64,000 nt of DNA, from NCBI GenBank assembly GCA_036365455.1, contig JAWQUS010000017.1, positions 2,170,001-2,234,000 of the forward strand. Reading direction: 5' to 3'. Origin of the DNA: Macrosoma leucophasiata. Its lineage: Eukaryota; Arthropoda; Insecta; Lepidoptera; Hedylidae. Shown here in pieces: positions 53,191 to 63,764 of the stretch. Position 1 is the stretch's first letter; each line of letters begins with the position of its first letter. The position numbers and the translations under genes are program-made. Under the pieces are notes generated by a model, which was given only the letters and a program-made list of their open reading frames with translations, was not told where the DNA came from and did not search any database.

Positions 53191-54526
53191 CGGTTCTTCC
53201 ATTCGAACATGTCATCGACGACGCAACACCGCTTCAAACAAGTATCGCGAACAACCAAACATATCAAATTTTCAGCTGGACTTAAAATATTAGTATAAAT
53301 GTTGATATTTATCGTCCACATGAGGCGTCATCAATTAGACCACAGAGGAAGCACAAGTAGTAATCTAGCATGACCAATGGCAAATGACGCGCTGAATGGC
53401 CAATACGAAGTTATCATATGAGTTGCCCAATAAATACAAGTTCCCAGCTCGTGATATAACCTCTCCTAGACAGAGGATCTTTATTTCCCGTCAGAGGAAC
53501 AATTCGACCCGTCACTCCACAAGTCTTACCTCATTATATTCTAGGTTTCTACACAGACTCTGGAGAGAGATAGCAAGTAGCCGCAGCCTGCACCGTAGCT
53601 GCGACATCAGCGAGGTGGCCAGGGTGTCCAGCGACACGTTCAGGGATGCACTGATTGTAAGTGCAATACACTGAAATTCATATATTTTTTTTCTAGACAA
53701 TTCAAGTAATTACTGCCATGCCACCCCGGAACAGTATCCTTCCATTAGTGCAATCAGTCAACCGGTCAAACCATTCCAATAGCGCGGTAGTATAAATAAC
53801 AACGTGGTATGGGCAGCAGCGTCCCGCGATAGAACTACCGTCACTGCGATCGCCAATCCGCCTGCCAAGCGTGGCAATTATGGCGTATTCTCCCTAATAA
53901 CGCACCAATACTGTTGTGGGCGTCTTTGGGGAAGGCTTTGTCCAGCTGTGAACGTCTTCCGGAGTGATGATGACTGCCATTCCAAGGCCAATTTAATAAA
54001 ATGTGAAGGAAAAGACAAGGCAAACCCGGCATCGCCCTTCCCCCATACGCCCATGCCCGCAAACGAGTATGCCCGTAACCCAGAATAATTCCGATACCGA
54101 AACAACTGTTTACCTACTTATAATTAAGTGCTGTAATTCACCTGATGAGCATATGTCAACTCGTAGCCTGGAGAAGTCGATGTGTCGTATGGATACCTGG
54201 AAATAACATTTTATGGAAAGTATTTTATGAAGAGATAACAAATTAACTATAGCAATTTAAATTATAACATTCAATAAATTGTGCCATAAAATGTTGAGGT
54301 GCGAAACCCTACAAATCGTACCCAATGATCGGTTCGGTTGAGCCAAAATAATTGTTAAAGATACAGTTGTTGTCAAATTTAGTAATAACAGTAAGGGAGT
54401 GACTATTCTGCTGGTGACCGGATGTATAACATAGAATTATTTGTCCAGGTAAAATCTTTATGTTCGTACAATCATCCGGTTACTGGCAGAATAGATACAG
54501 CCTAACAGTCACATTGCCTGTAGATG

Positions 54527-54726
54527 TAGTCGTAACACACGTCCATCGGATTTTGTTACAGAACGGACAGCGGATTCGGTACGCTCCGAACCAAATCTGG
54601 CCGTGTGTAGAGGAGTCCGGCGGACAGACTTATTATTAATCAATTCCGATGCGGTCCGCTCGCGAGGGGTTCGGTCGGCGGATTCGGTCCGCCGTACCGA
54701 ATCCCCGGTCGTGTGTTACTACTATT
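54527..54726. mobile_element. GC-rich MITE, second copy
   Basis: CGTAACACACGTCCATCGG to GTCGTGTGTTACTACTA; about 200 bp, in intron 3 of OR-C. Confidence 0.75.
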
Positions 54727-54869
54727 TATATATACTGTGGAATACGTTGCAACGGCGCATTTTTAACACTGTTAAATTACGAGGATTGGGCGTTGCGAGT
54801 GAAGTAACAACATCTGACAGATAATTGACATAAACAATCATTTTGACCCGCGCTTCTTGGCCGGCTACA

Positions 54870-55045
54870 TTATTTTCCCTAAGTTTCCTAATACCCCGGC
54901 GTTTGGTAATGTGTCCGGAGATATCAATAGGCTTGCCACCTGTTACATTGGCCAAAATGTAACTGGTGAATCGTGGGTGTTTGCACGTATGGTTGAATGC
55001 ATTTACCTCCGCTTGCTTCGGGGATTACAGGCATAAAGTTACGTT
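54870..55045 (+). repeat. SINE T, body and end
   Basis: From TTTCCCTAAGTTTCCTAATA to GATTACAGGCATAAAGTTAC; head lost. It ends about 27 nt from OR-C exon 3. Confidence 0.7.
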
Positions 55046-55309
55046 TAATTAATAGGTATAAAAATACAGACCAAGCTCGAAACGGCAGCTGGTTCTTTTC
55101 AGCGCTGCCAAACCAGCAGAGCAATGTGAAGTACGTAATGGAGTAGTAGACGTACAGTTGGAACGTAGTTTCCCGATCGCAGCTGGTAAAAAAAGTGTTT
55201 GTGTCAGCTACGACGCACGACGGGAGTTTACTCGGTGTGCGTAAGGAGATCGCTAGTGTTATCAACTATCGTGTTACACTTGATTTTACTCCTCATAAAA
55301 TTGTCTTAG

Positions 55310-55455
55310 GAATCAATCTTAGGAATCGGCGTGCATGTATGAAGAGAATGATAAATGCAGATGAGGCACGGGAGGTGTGTCTGGACTGGGATGACTAGTA
55401 CTCCACACTCTCTGCCTACCCCGTTAGGGACCTGGTGTGAAGATACATACGTACA
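55310..55455 (+). mobile_element. RTE-like LINE 3' fragment
   Basis: Matches the terminal part of the 2.4-3.3 kb copy (GGAATCGGCGTGCATGTATG) and ends GTGAAGATACATACGTACAT. It lies in intron 2 of OR-C. Confidence 0.75.
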
Positions 55456-55764
55456 TAAAATGTCCACGCCGGTCCTTATAACTGAAATCGGTTTTTAAGG
55501 AGTAAACTCCAAATATTATAGATTAGCTTTGGCCGGAAATTTTCTGACAGCAATTTCCGTTCTCGTCAACATTGCTAGAGATCCTCGATCGAAGGATCAT
55601 GGCAAGATATGTACAAAACAAATGAAACAAGGTGTAACAGCTTTGAAATATTATTTTGAGAACCTAGAGAACATCTTCCGATGTCTGAAATATTTTGATC
55701 TCTCCAGAACAAAAAGTATAATCTATTGTTGGTAGGAAAGGTAATTTTAATTCTTGTGGGGTAA

Positions 55765-55832
55765 AAAAAATCTATCGATAGCAACCGGGACCGACGGCTT
55801 AACGTGTCTTCCGAATCACGGAAACGCAACAA
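55765..55832 (-). repeat. 5S-headed SINE, internal fragment
   Basis: Reverse complement of the CGTGCTTCGGAGGGCACG to GATAGATAG segment, in intron 2 of OR-C next to exon 2. Confidence 0.7.
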
Positions 55833-56154
55833 TAATGCCTTAGAAAGTTGATCAATTGACAGGTTCTAATTACCTTTTCACGTTAACCATCCCTTCCTGT
55901 CTATTCTCTTCTGTCAGCTCTTTATTTGATTCTTCCAACATTGCCTGCAGCATCTTCTTCCGCCACATGACTATGACGGTTTTCGTCGTGAGGGATATAT
56001 TGGTGAGGAGCAGGAACACGGTTCCGGTCATCAACGGTACATTACCCCAAATTTTGAATAAATCGACCAGCTGGATGATTATGTAAGTACCTTTAACAGG
56101 TATTAAAATCGTTAATACGCAGTATAAATTACTGCTGGTCGGTACCTTGTTTAG

Positions 56155-56690
56155 TACATTACTCAACAATAAATATTGCACACCGAGACTACGCAAGAGA
56201 CATTCGGCTAGGTTTTTTTACTGGTGATAAAGCTCCAGTGACGGAGCTCGCGGGCGTAGGCACCACCGCATTACCTAATATACTTGCCGCTAAATGGTAG
56301 TGTTCAGCACTATCGTGTTCCGGTCAGGAGGTGGTAATGTACGGCCCTGTAATTTCCGGCACAGAGGCATAACACCTTAGGCCTCAAAAGTGGTAACGCC
56401 TTTGCATTTGGACCTCTGTTCTTTGTGTGGGTGTCTAGGTTTAGGCTGCAGTCAACACTTAACATCAATGTGAACTGCATGCTAGTTTGCCACTTTCATA
56501 ACATAAAAAAAAGTTTCGAGTTCGTAGAGCGTTATTTCTGCTGCATACTGCCTACGTAGGTCACAGACCGGTATTGATCGAAATTTTATCAATATGGTCG
56601 TTTACAAACGTCAGATAGATAAGGTGCGAAAGAGATAACGGTCTACAGACCCGAAATAAGCCAATGTCTCCTTCGGCCTTCCTTCCTTCC
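56155..56690. mobile_element. TIR MITE interrupted by repeat A
   Basis: The left part 56155-56212 (ACATTACTCAACAATAAATA) and right part 56513-56690 (AGATAACGGTCTACAGACCC) flank the repeat A insertion. It lies in intron 1 of OR-C. Confidence 0.8.
56213..56512 (+). repeat. Repeat A inserted in a TIR MITE
   Basis: Young complete copy interrupting the MITE at about 56155-56690; the uninterrupted MITE at 52743-53000 shows the empty site. Confidence 0.9.
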
Positions 56691-56799
56691 TTCGGGTTCG
56701 GAAACAAAAGAGCTCATTGTGTCAATTTTAGTTTATTTTCTTCAATAACTTAAAAGCTGACTATTCATCTTGAAATTATTTCTATAGAGGTAGTAGTTA

Positions 56800-56945
56800 T
56801 GGCCTCGTAATAACTATTGCAGAGACATGACAACTTAGGTCTTAGGGGTGGCAACGCATCTGCATTTTTGACTTCTGTTTTTTGTTTAGATGTCTATAGG
56901 GTGCATCACTAAACATCAGTTTATTTGCCATTTTCCTTATAAAAA
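56800..56945 (+). repeat. Repeat A, 3' half, older subfamily
   Basis: ATGGCCTCGTAATAACTATT to TTATTTGCCATTTTCC, next to OR-C exon 1. Confidence 0.65.
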
Positions 56946-57173
56946 AAACATATTTAAAAGACACGGTCGGTCGACAACGCTTAGTTGCAGCATGAATTTC
57001 AAATCTAAAACACAGTTCTTACCTGTCACAAACATGTAGCAGACAAATGAATAAATATTAAACTGTAATTTTTTTACACCATCAAACCCATCTGGGGCCC
57101 ACAGACCTAATATAATGAACAGGGTGTGTGACCACCTCAGGGACAAGTTAATATTCCAGACCAGAAGCTTCAT

Positions 57174-58310
57174 GTTGTAATAAGTTTGAAATTAAAAGAT
57201 AAACTGTTAATTATACTTGGTAATATATAGACTGGACTCCTATCTAATTATTTATAAATACAGTTGTTTGAAACATTTTTCTTGAAATGTATGTAATAAA
57301 TGACAAGCAAGCAGTTCGTTTCGGTTTTTAAGCTATTGCATAGCTTCTATCGCGAGCCTTGAGCGTGGAGACCGAATCCAGAAATTCCGTAACGAAAATA
57401 ACCTAACACCCCCACTCCGATCGGCACAGCGGTGATACTTTTTAGTTTTGCCATCTATCGATGAATAGCAGAACTTTTAATAACTTAATAGAAATCGGCG
57501 TGCATGTATGAAGAGAATGATGAAGGTAGACGAGGCACGAGAGGTTTGTCAGAACCGGGATGTCTGGCGCTCTACACTCTCTGCCTACCCCGTTAGGGAC
57601 CTGGCGTGAAGATACATTTAATAACTTTTTTTCTAAATATCACGCTTGTCTCTTTAGTTCAGCAACTCGCCTCTAGGTGGCATTAGTTGTATCGGCTCAA
57701 AAAAGTTGAATTGATATCAAAGAAAAACAAAGGAAAAAAAATACTGCATCCCTTAAGTTCATTTTGTATAGTATACCATACATACAACTTTATAAAAATA
57801 TACCGTCACTATAAAATATTTTTAACTAAGTTTTATTAAACACATGACATTTCTAGACGTTTATTTATACTTCAAAAATAAAAATAGTCGTTTATCTGTC
57901 ATCATTTTAAATCAGTTGTGAAAAATAACCGTCAAGTTGCGCCGCTCAGGTTTATTTATGTTAAGTTTTATTTCATTTTTATGTTTATACCCCTAAATAT
58001 GTAATTTTATTATAAAATACACATGCCTAAATGTTTGTTCTTACACATTTTTATATATATGCTGTTGTCATTATGAGAATTAGCAAGTTTTTGTCGTGTT
58101 TTTTACTAACGTATATTATACTATACAATGCCGCAGTTGTAGTAATTTACCTCTTGTTGGTGGTGTATAGAATAATATACATTGCTAACTTCACGGGATC
58201 AATATATATTTTTTTACTTTATTATAAAACGTAAAATGCAAATATGTATGTGTTTTAAACTGTACCAATTTTATTACAATTTAATAAACAGTTGTGCTGA
58301 TGTTTTACTG
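57174..58310. other. 5' flank of OR-C
   Basis: Should hold the OR-C promoter. Contains an RTE fragment (57485-57620) and AT-rich DNA; no core element could be fixed. Confidence 0.35.
57485..57620 (+). mobile_element. RTE-like LINE 3' fragment
   Basis: About 130 bp nearly identical to 3205-3335, upstream of OR-C exon 1. The high identity suggests a recent insertion. Confidence 0.75.
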
Positions 58311-58317
58311 CCTCGTT

Positions 58318-58395
58318 GATATAGTGGTTGTAGAAAGCGACACACAAAGTTGTGGGTTCGATTTCCACAAAAAATACTATTATTATTATAACTAC
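58318..58395 (+). repeat. tRNA-like SINE head
   Basis: TGCCTCGTTGATATAGTGGT (A box) and TGGGTTCGATTTCCAC (B box), followed at once by (ATT)n. Confidence 0.55.
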
Positions 58396-58564
58396 ACGAC
58401 TACCTACCTACCTATATAAAGGGACATATAACATTACATACATTTTTACCTATCTATAATATAATATAGTTTGGCTTTACTATGGTGATGTTCTTTTGCT
58501 TTGTTTTTAGACTGCTATGAGTGAAAGAGCTAGGCGCATTTTATCCCTAATGCCTGAAAACGCT

Positions 58565-58879
58565 TAAACAAAATTTGTGCTACTCTCACAGACACTGCAC
58601 TAGGTCCATAAACATAGCAAATTTTTTTCGCGGCTTGCGTTGCATTTTTACCTTTTTTGTAGTAACATTTTAAAATGTATCGAATTTCTTCATTAGATTC
58701 ACTAACAGTACGAAAAACAAATGAAAATCACACATTTGCCTAATTTGAATTTGGAATTATGTTCTTTAAAATTTTAACTTTCAATGATACCAAAACCTGC
58801 CAGATACAAATACTACAGTCAAAGAGATTTTATTACAAGTTCATACATACTATAATGCGAAAAGACTTTTTCCCCAACC
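58565..58879 (-). mobile_element. Mariner 5' end fragment
   Basis: Matches the 5' UTR, start region and TIR of M3 (ends AAAGACTTTTTCCCCAACC). Coding sequence stops in the N-terminal domain. Confidence 0.8.
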
Positions 58880-58917
58880 TATTATAACAAAAAAGAACCA
58901 GGAATTAATGTAACATT

Positions 58918-59330
58918 GGTATGTATGTATCTTCACGCCAGGTCCCTAACGAGGTAGGCAGAGAGTGTAGAGCGAAAGATATCCGGATCCTGATATACCT
59001 CTCTCGTGTCTCGTCTACCTTCATCATTCTCTTCATACATAAGACTTTTGACCCCACCATCAGACAGTACTCGACCTATTTGGTCATCGTATTCGCTAAT
59101 TCGACATTCTTTCTATATGCCCGAACCATCGGAGCATGCCTTTTTTCATTTTTACACCGATACTATCATTCACACAAAGCCTCTTTCTTACATCTTCATT
59201 ACGAACGCGATCGGTGAGTGATACACCGCAGTTCTTGCGCAAAGATCTTATCTCGATCGCGTTTAACTTACTTTCATGCTCTTTCCTGCGAGAGCTGGGT
59301 GCTCTCGCTTCCATATAAAAGCGTTCGAGT
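58918..59330 (-). mobile_element. RTE-like LINE 3' fragment with internal deletions
   Basis: The minus strand reads RKEHESKLNAIEMRSLRKN, then KGMLRWFGHIERMSN, as in the 2.4-3.3 kb copy, but lacks the GRPRLTYH block. It ends in the ATACATAC-type tail at about 58918. Confidence 0.75.
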
Positions 59331-59639
59331 AAGTAATAAGTATTATATTGGTAATACTTTCAAATATTTATAGATAATTATCATTTTGTTAAGCTCTTGT
59401 TGGAGACCTCTGCTGGATCGCACATCCAACGCATCCAACCGCGTAGGACGTGCGGGATGACAAGCTGTCAACTAACTCCGTTTTTTTTTTTGGTTGGGCT
59501 TTGTGTAGGCGGCCTGTCTCGAGACGGCACTAGTCTACTTCACCGGGCAATCGGCGAGCGCAGAAGGCGCTCCAGCCTAAGCAAAAAAGTTAGCGCAACT
59601 GCCTAAGGGTGACCCATGCGGGTCCGTGCCTCGGCTTAG

Positions 59640-60815
59640 GACGTTGCGGAGGGACATATGAGACATATGCGATTATGGGCGGTGCAACTTTCGCTCTACT
59701 CCATTCGGTTGGTGATAACCGGAATGTCATCGGCCTCGCGGGGCCGGAGATAGGGTCGGGATCAGGGGCGGGCGCGGCGCGAAACCCGTCGGCGCGTTGT
59801 ATTGGCGGTTTGTGCAGTGTGATTCTGTAAATGATTGTTCATAGCGGCGATGGCCAACGTGGTCTCATCGTCCGGATCTTTTAAGACGTGCCTTGGACGT
59901 CTCCTTTTGGCGCGATCAAAAGGAGTGTATATCGCGGCCGCTCTGACCAGCGGATTCGGGTGGTGATTCGCCCGATCGAAATAGCGAGCTGAAGCTCGCT
60001 TCATAAACTGCCGGATGGTAGGCAGGTTTGCATCAATGTGCAAGTTTTTATTACGTACGTACCAAGGCGCGCCTACGGCTCTACGTAAGAATCGATTTTG
60101 CAAAGTTTGAAGCTTGCGTAATGTTGTTTTTCGCGTGGGCGAATACCGGAGACGCGTAACATAGTATGGGCCTTATGCAGGACGTATAGGCGCGGATTTT
60201 GTTCCGGGCCGATAGCTTGCTCTTTTTGTTTAATCAACAATGTAATTGGGACAACACGAATGCAGCCTTTGCGCGCGCTGCCTTTACATGTGCAGCGAAG
60301 GTCAGATGCCGATCAAGCGTCACTCCTAAGTATTTGATTTTGTCTATCCAGGTGATGGGCTCGTCAAACATTTGGACTGGGGCTACGTTAGGTCTGGGAG
60401 CGCGGTCCCGTATAAAGAGTATGGCAGCGCTCTTGCTAGGATTTACCTCTATACGCCAGCGGCGGAACCAAGACTTAAGGTCTTTGGCCGCCGCTTGCAG
60501 GGCTTTCCTTATGATCTCTGGCTTTCTGCCTGAGACGTAAATAGCGGTGTCGTCAGCGTACATTGCCACCTGAACGCCGTGGCGGACAGGGATATCGCTA
60601 GTGTATAGCGTGAAAAGGAGGGGGGAGAGTACGGATCCTTGGGGAACACCAGCTGTTATGGTGTGGCGGTTTGAAAGGGTACCCTCGACTCGATATCGAA
60701 AGCCTCTGTCCGACAGAAAATCGCGAATGATGTGCACGATTTGGGTGGGCACTCAGAGAGTGTACAGCTTATATAATAAGCCGTTGTGCCACACGCAGTC
60801 GAACGCTTAAACTAA
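59640..60815 (-). mobile_element. Jockey-clade LINE, 5'-truncated and broken
   Basis: The minus strand encodes RT residues in two frames. The 60234-60752 segment has TAGVPQGSVLSPLLFTLYTS, AMYADDTAIYVSG, NPSKSAAILF and IDKIKYLGVTLDRHLTF. The 59762-60103 segment has MQNRFLRRAVGAPWYVRN and DANLPTIRQFMKRASARYFD. A frameshift or deletion separates them. YADD and the VPQGSVLSP block are intact, but there is no endonuclease domain. These motifs are typical of Jockey-clade elements. The 3' UTR probably runs on to about 59470, because 59525-59620 resembles 28865-28955. Confidence 0.8.
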
Positions 60816-60829
60816 CTCCGGTCTGATCA

Positions 60830-61675
60830 CGTCAATATATATTTTTTTTCTCTATGCTCGGGATACTGGGAGAGATTTGACGCCACGCGGTATCGGCTGC
60901 ATAATTCATCAGAATAAGGGAAATCCAAGACATTCGAAGAAAAGACACGGAAATAAACGAAACAGAGCCTGTTCCTGCACAGCTCTGTCAAAAATCTGCC
61001 ATTGCCATATCAATTCGGTATTTCGGATTTTACAGCTTGAGTAGTTTGTAGACATCGTGATATAAGTCGACAATAATATTGGAGAAGATTCTATTTCCAA
61101 TACAACATCGAAGACAAAAGTCTGCACATTCATGTAAGGGTCACGAGTTTGCTACAAGTGTATCAAATTTCAACCTGTGCTCATGCGTCAGTCTGTCTGT
61201 AGTACTCACATTATTTTAAGGGATTATTTTTTCTTTTGAGTTCTTGATCTCTAAAAACACGTTGTGTCAGAAATTACAGAGCTATATTATTGTTTGTCAC
61301 TCAATCACGCAAAAACGGATGAACAAATTTAGATAAAATTTGATTAGCATAAATCCGGAAATTCTGTCACTTAATGTCATCGCTGTTGAAACCGGTGGCA
61401 GAATTTATGTCAATTTAAAAAAAGTTTTCTAAAAGAAGAAGTCCTAGGAAACGTTTCACATACCTCTTCTTTTGTTTGTTTAATAACAGTGTATTGAAAC
61501 GATACCGTAATACGTAGTGATTATAAAATTTCTGTAATTAACACCTCGACGTGTCCTACATATAATTAGAGCATGAAAATATTTCACATACACTATTTAC
61601 CTTAAATATCGAGCAATGGCGTCCCCATTGCTCGATAAGGTTCATTGCGATTTCAATTTTAATGGTATTTTTTTA
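60830..61675. other. Unassigned intergenic DNA
   Basis: No gene supported. 61615-61645 carries the small inverted repeat CGAGCAATGG/CCATTGCTCG. Confidence 0.4.
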
Positions 61676-61679
61676 CCGA

Positions 61680-61830
61680 AGCACAATAGATCCCAACTCA
61701 AACTCAAAAATTTATTTAATCACTTGGAAATAATAGAATTTGCTTGTGATAGGTCAAATTACAAAATATAAAATTAAAGCGAATAACAACTGATACGTTG
61801 ATTAATATGTCAAAGCATCGACTAAGGAAC
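61680..61830 (-). mobile_element. LINE 3' UTR fragment
   Basis: Shares AATTAAAGCGAATAACAA and flanking bases with the 3' UTR of the LINE at about 30560-30620. Only the untranslated end is present. Confidence 0.5.
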
Positions 61831-61990
61831 CAATAGACACCTTATGTAGGGCGAACGGTTTCTGTCAACGCATACGCTAAATCAAGCTTATATTATCCGC
61901 CATCTTAAAATGTTCATTGAATACCAACCACTTCCGTGATCTGAGAGCACATAAAATTTTCAAAAATAAAACGAATAAAAAAAACATAAG

Positions 61991-62070
61991 ATGCCGAGTT
62001 GTAGTGTGAGATGGTGCAGTAAAATCACTAACACTTCTAATTTGAAAAAGGATGGTATTTGTTTTCACCG
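61991..62070 (+). pseudogene. THAP zinc-finger first exon, copy 2
   Basis: Reads MPSCSVRWCSKITNTSNLKK, then DGICFHR, and the donor GTCAGT follows at the same place. The exon is 80 nt in both copies and changes are mostly single-base substitutions, so the exon has stayed open in both. Confidence 0.6.
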
Positions 62071-62529
62071 GTCAGTATTTTAATACACATAATAAATCAA
62101 TAAATAATACAGAATAATATTCATGGTAGCTCAAATTACGCTGGTCATTATTTGTTCTTTGATGTACTAAAAAATTTGATATCTCTTTTCATCGTATGCA
62201 CGAAATTTGCTATTTCGTTTTTTTCATAGACGTCATGAGCATTGTCAATAATTGACATTACAGACGGATGGAACTCTAGGGAGGCTCTTAAAGTCTTATC
62301 GATATAGTCGATATAATTAGGGAAAGTGGGGTAAATTGATGGAGCAGGGATTATGGGATAATTTCCATATATAAAATTCTCGTGTCACAATGTTAGTTAA
62401 CATACTTCTCTGAAACGGCTTTACCGATTCTCATGAAATTTTGTGTGCCTATTGGGTAGGTCTGAGAATGGGCCAACATCAATTTTTCATACCTGTACGA
62501 GCCAATATTGCTCATACAGCATTTTTAAT

Positions 62530-62645
62530 GTTATCATCATCATCATCATCATATCAGCCATAGGACGTCCACTGCTGAACATAGGCCTCCCCCAATGACC
62601 TCCATGCCGACCGATCGGAAGCGACGTGCATCCAGCGGGTACCTG
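62530..62645 (-). repeat. LINE/SINE 3' end with (ATC)n tail
   Basis: (ATC)n followed by AGCCATAGGACGTCCACTGC and AACATAGGCCTCCCCCAA, a common lepidopteran interspersed end sequence. It interrupts the THAP-exon repeat. Confidence 0.7.
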
Positions 62646-62799
62646 CAGCCTTGATCGTGTTCCGTAGTAAACAAGGAACCCTTACAGTTTCGCCATGTCT
62701 GTCTGTCTGTCCGTCCGCGGTTGAGCGCAAAAACAATTGGCACTAGAGATTTGAAATTTGGCACAAGTATAGATATACCTTAATCGCGGAGAAAATGTG

Positions 62800-63460
62800 A
62801 AAATTAATATAATTTTTATTTACTGTGACCTATGTGTTTTTATTTTATATTATTCGCTGTGTGTATTTTTAAATTTTTTATGACTTCACTTATGTAAGTA
62901 TCTAAAAAAATTTAGATACTTATCCAAAATAAAAACATTTTCTTTATTTTTTTCTCATATTATATTATTAAGAAAATCTGTTAACAATAAAGTCCCATTT
63001 CCTCAGCAGTTCATAAAACTTTGCCATATTTCGATATAAACGAAGTTTGTTAGTCATCCCTATGATTTTGAAATATTTATATAATAATATAATATAGAAT
63101 TAGAACGCAACGTCCCACTTCGTCTGCCTTCAGGCAGTTGACAGAACGAATTGTATGCAATAAATTGAACATTCTCAGTCTATAGGAAGGCTGATTGGTC
63201 TGTGTGTCAAAGTAAACAAAAATAAAATAAATAATGATCCAAAAATACTTAGTAATAAAAAAAGGTATCAACAGAATGTTCCATATTCTCTTTTACAAAT
63301 ATAAGACTAAATAAAAGAATAAAAGCCTTTTAGGAATTTACCTTAGATACCCCCATGTGATTGATGGTAGCAAAACGGCCAAGGTAAGAAGGTGCAGAGT
63401 TTGGGTATAAAAAAGCTTTGAAATAAAACAACGAATAATTTTAAACAATTCAACATTTAA
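62800..63460. other. 3' flank of the putative terminal exon
   Basis: AT-rich DNA with an inverted repeat (AGTATCTAAA/TTTAGATACT near 62900); no further exon seen. Confidence 0.4.
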
Positions 63461-63465
63461 TATTC

Positions 63466-63619
63466 TTAATTATAACAGAAGTCTGTCGTGCTGTTGGCGT
63501 ATATTTGGAATTTGTCCACGAACTCGTCCCAAGTGCAGGTGCGCTCCGAACATAGATGCGTTTCCATCTCGTTTATGTAAAACTGAACTTTTAATTCGTC
63601 CCCATCATCAGCTTTGCAA
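63466..63619 (-). CDS. Putative terminal exon of a secreted enzyme gene (possibly acid phosphatase-like)
   Basis: A clean splice acceptor (TTTCAACAG) precedes 63619, and the exon reads 51 codons to TAA at 63466. The peptide includes KVQFYINEMETHLCSERTC, then TWDEFVDKFQIYANST, and ends DFCYN. Four cysteines, a THLCSERTCTWDEF arrangement and an NST glycosylation motif resemble the C-terminal tail of insect histidine acid phosphatases, where a Cys pair precedes a short acidic-aromatic helix. That assignment is a guess from pattern, not a match I can verify. The coding half upstream lies beyond 64000. An ATTAAA lies about 10 nt past the stop on this strand. The splice acceptor, the open frame and the amino-acid composition argue that the exon is real. 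Confidence 0.5.
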
Positions 63620-63764
63620 CTGTTGAAATTAAAAATATACAGTTTTAGATAAAAATGGCAAGAAAATATCTGACTCGATCAGGATTAGAGTCTGGCCTGC
63701 GACCTTTGTATTTTGAAATATACCTGATGCTTATTATAGTGTAATTCAATAAACACTGCTGGGC

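Larger units (their letters stand above)
48146..57173 (-). pseudogene. Odorant receptor OR-C, 9 exons, one in-frame TGA (pseudogene or readthrough)
   Basis: Exons in coding order: 57173-57023, 56090-55874, 55182-55072, 54196-54142, 53670-53530, 52595-52416, 51673-51572, 49562-49404, 48202-48146. They total 1173 nt, 390 codons plus stop. Landmarks are LGLWAPDGFDGVKK, KIWGNVPLMTGTVF, SAEKNQLPFRAW, YPYDTSTSPGYELTYAHQ, NVSLDTLATSLMSQLRCRLR, VQFFVSTLIICVTAFQLAF, MMMQVFIYCYQGTELAVE and IIKTSYTFFTVLQQVGE. The whole frame is open except TGA at 52548-52550 (codon 241, exon 5), at a site that is CGG (Arg) in OR-A and CAG (Gln) in OR-B. The sequence equivalent to exon 4 of OR-A and OR-B is split by a 471-nt intron (53671-54141). 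It is more diverged than A is from B. Type pseudogene reflects only the single stop; a polymorphism, sequencing error or stop readthrough would make it functional. Confidence 0.85.
61960..62790 (+). repeat. Long repeat carrying a THAP-domain first exon, copy 2
   Basis: Plus-strand counterpart of 26530-27450. An unrelated LINE/SINE end at about 62530-62640 interrupts it, and it ends with the GTTCCGTAGTAAACAAGGAA and (TGTC)n segment. Confidence 0.8.

Noticed and set aside
58031..58234. Hydrophobic 67-residue frame as an OR exon
   Set aside because: AT-rich coding chance; no OR landmarks, no splice signals, and OR-C already has exon 1 at 57173.
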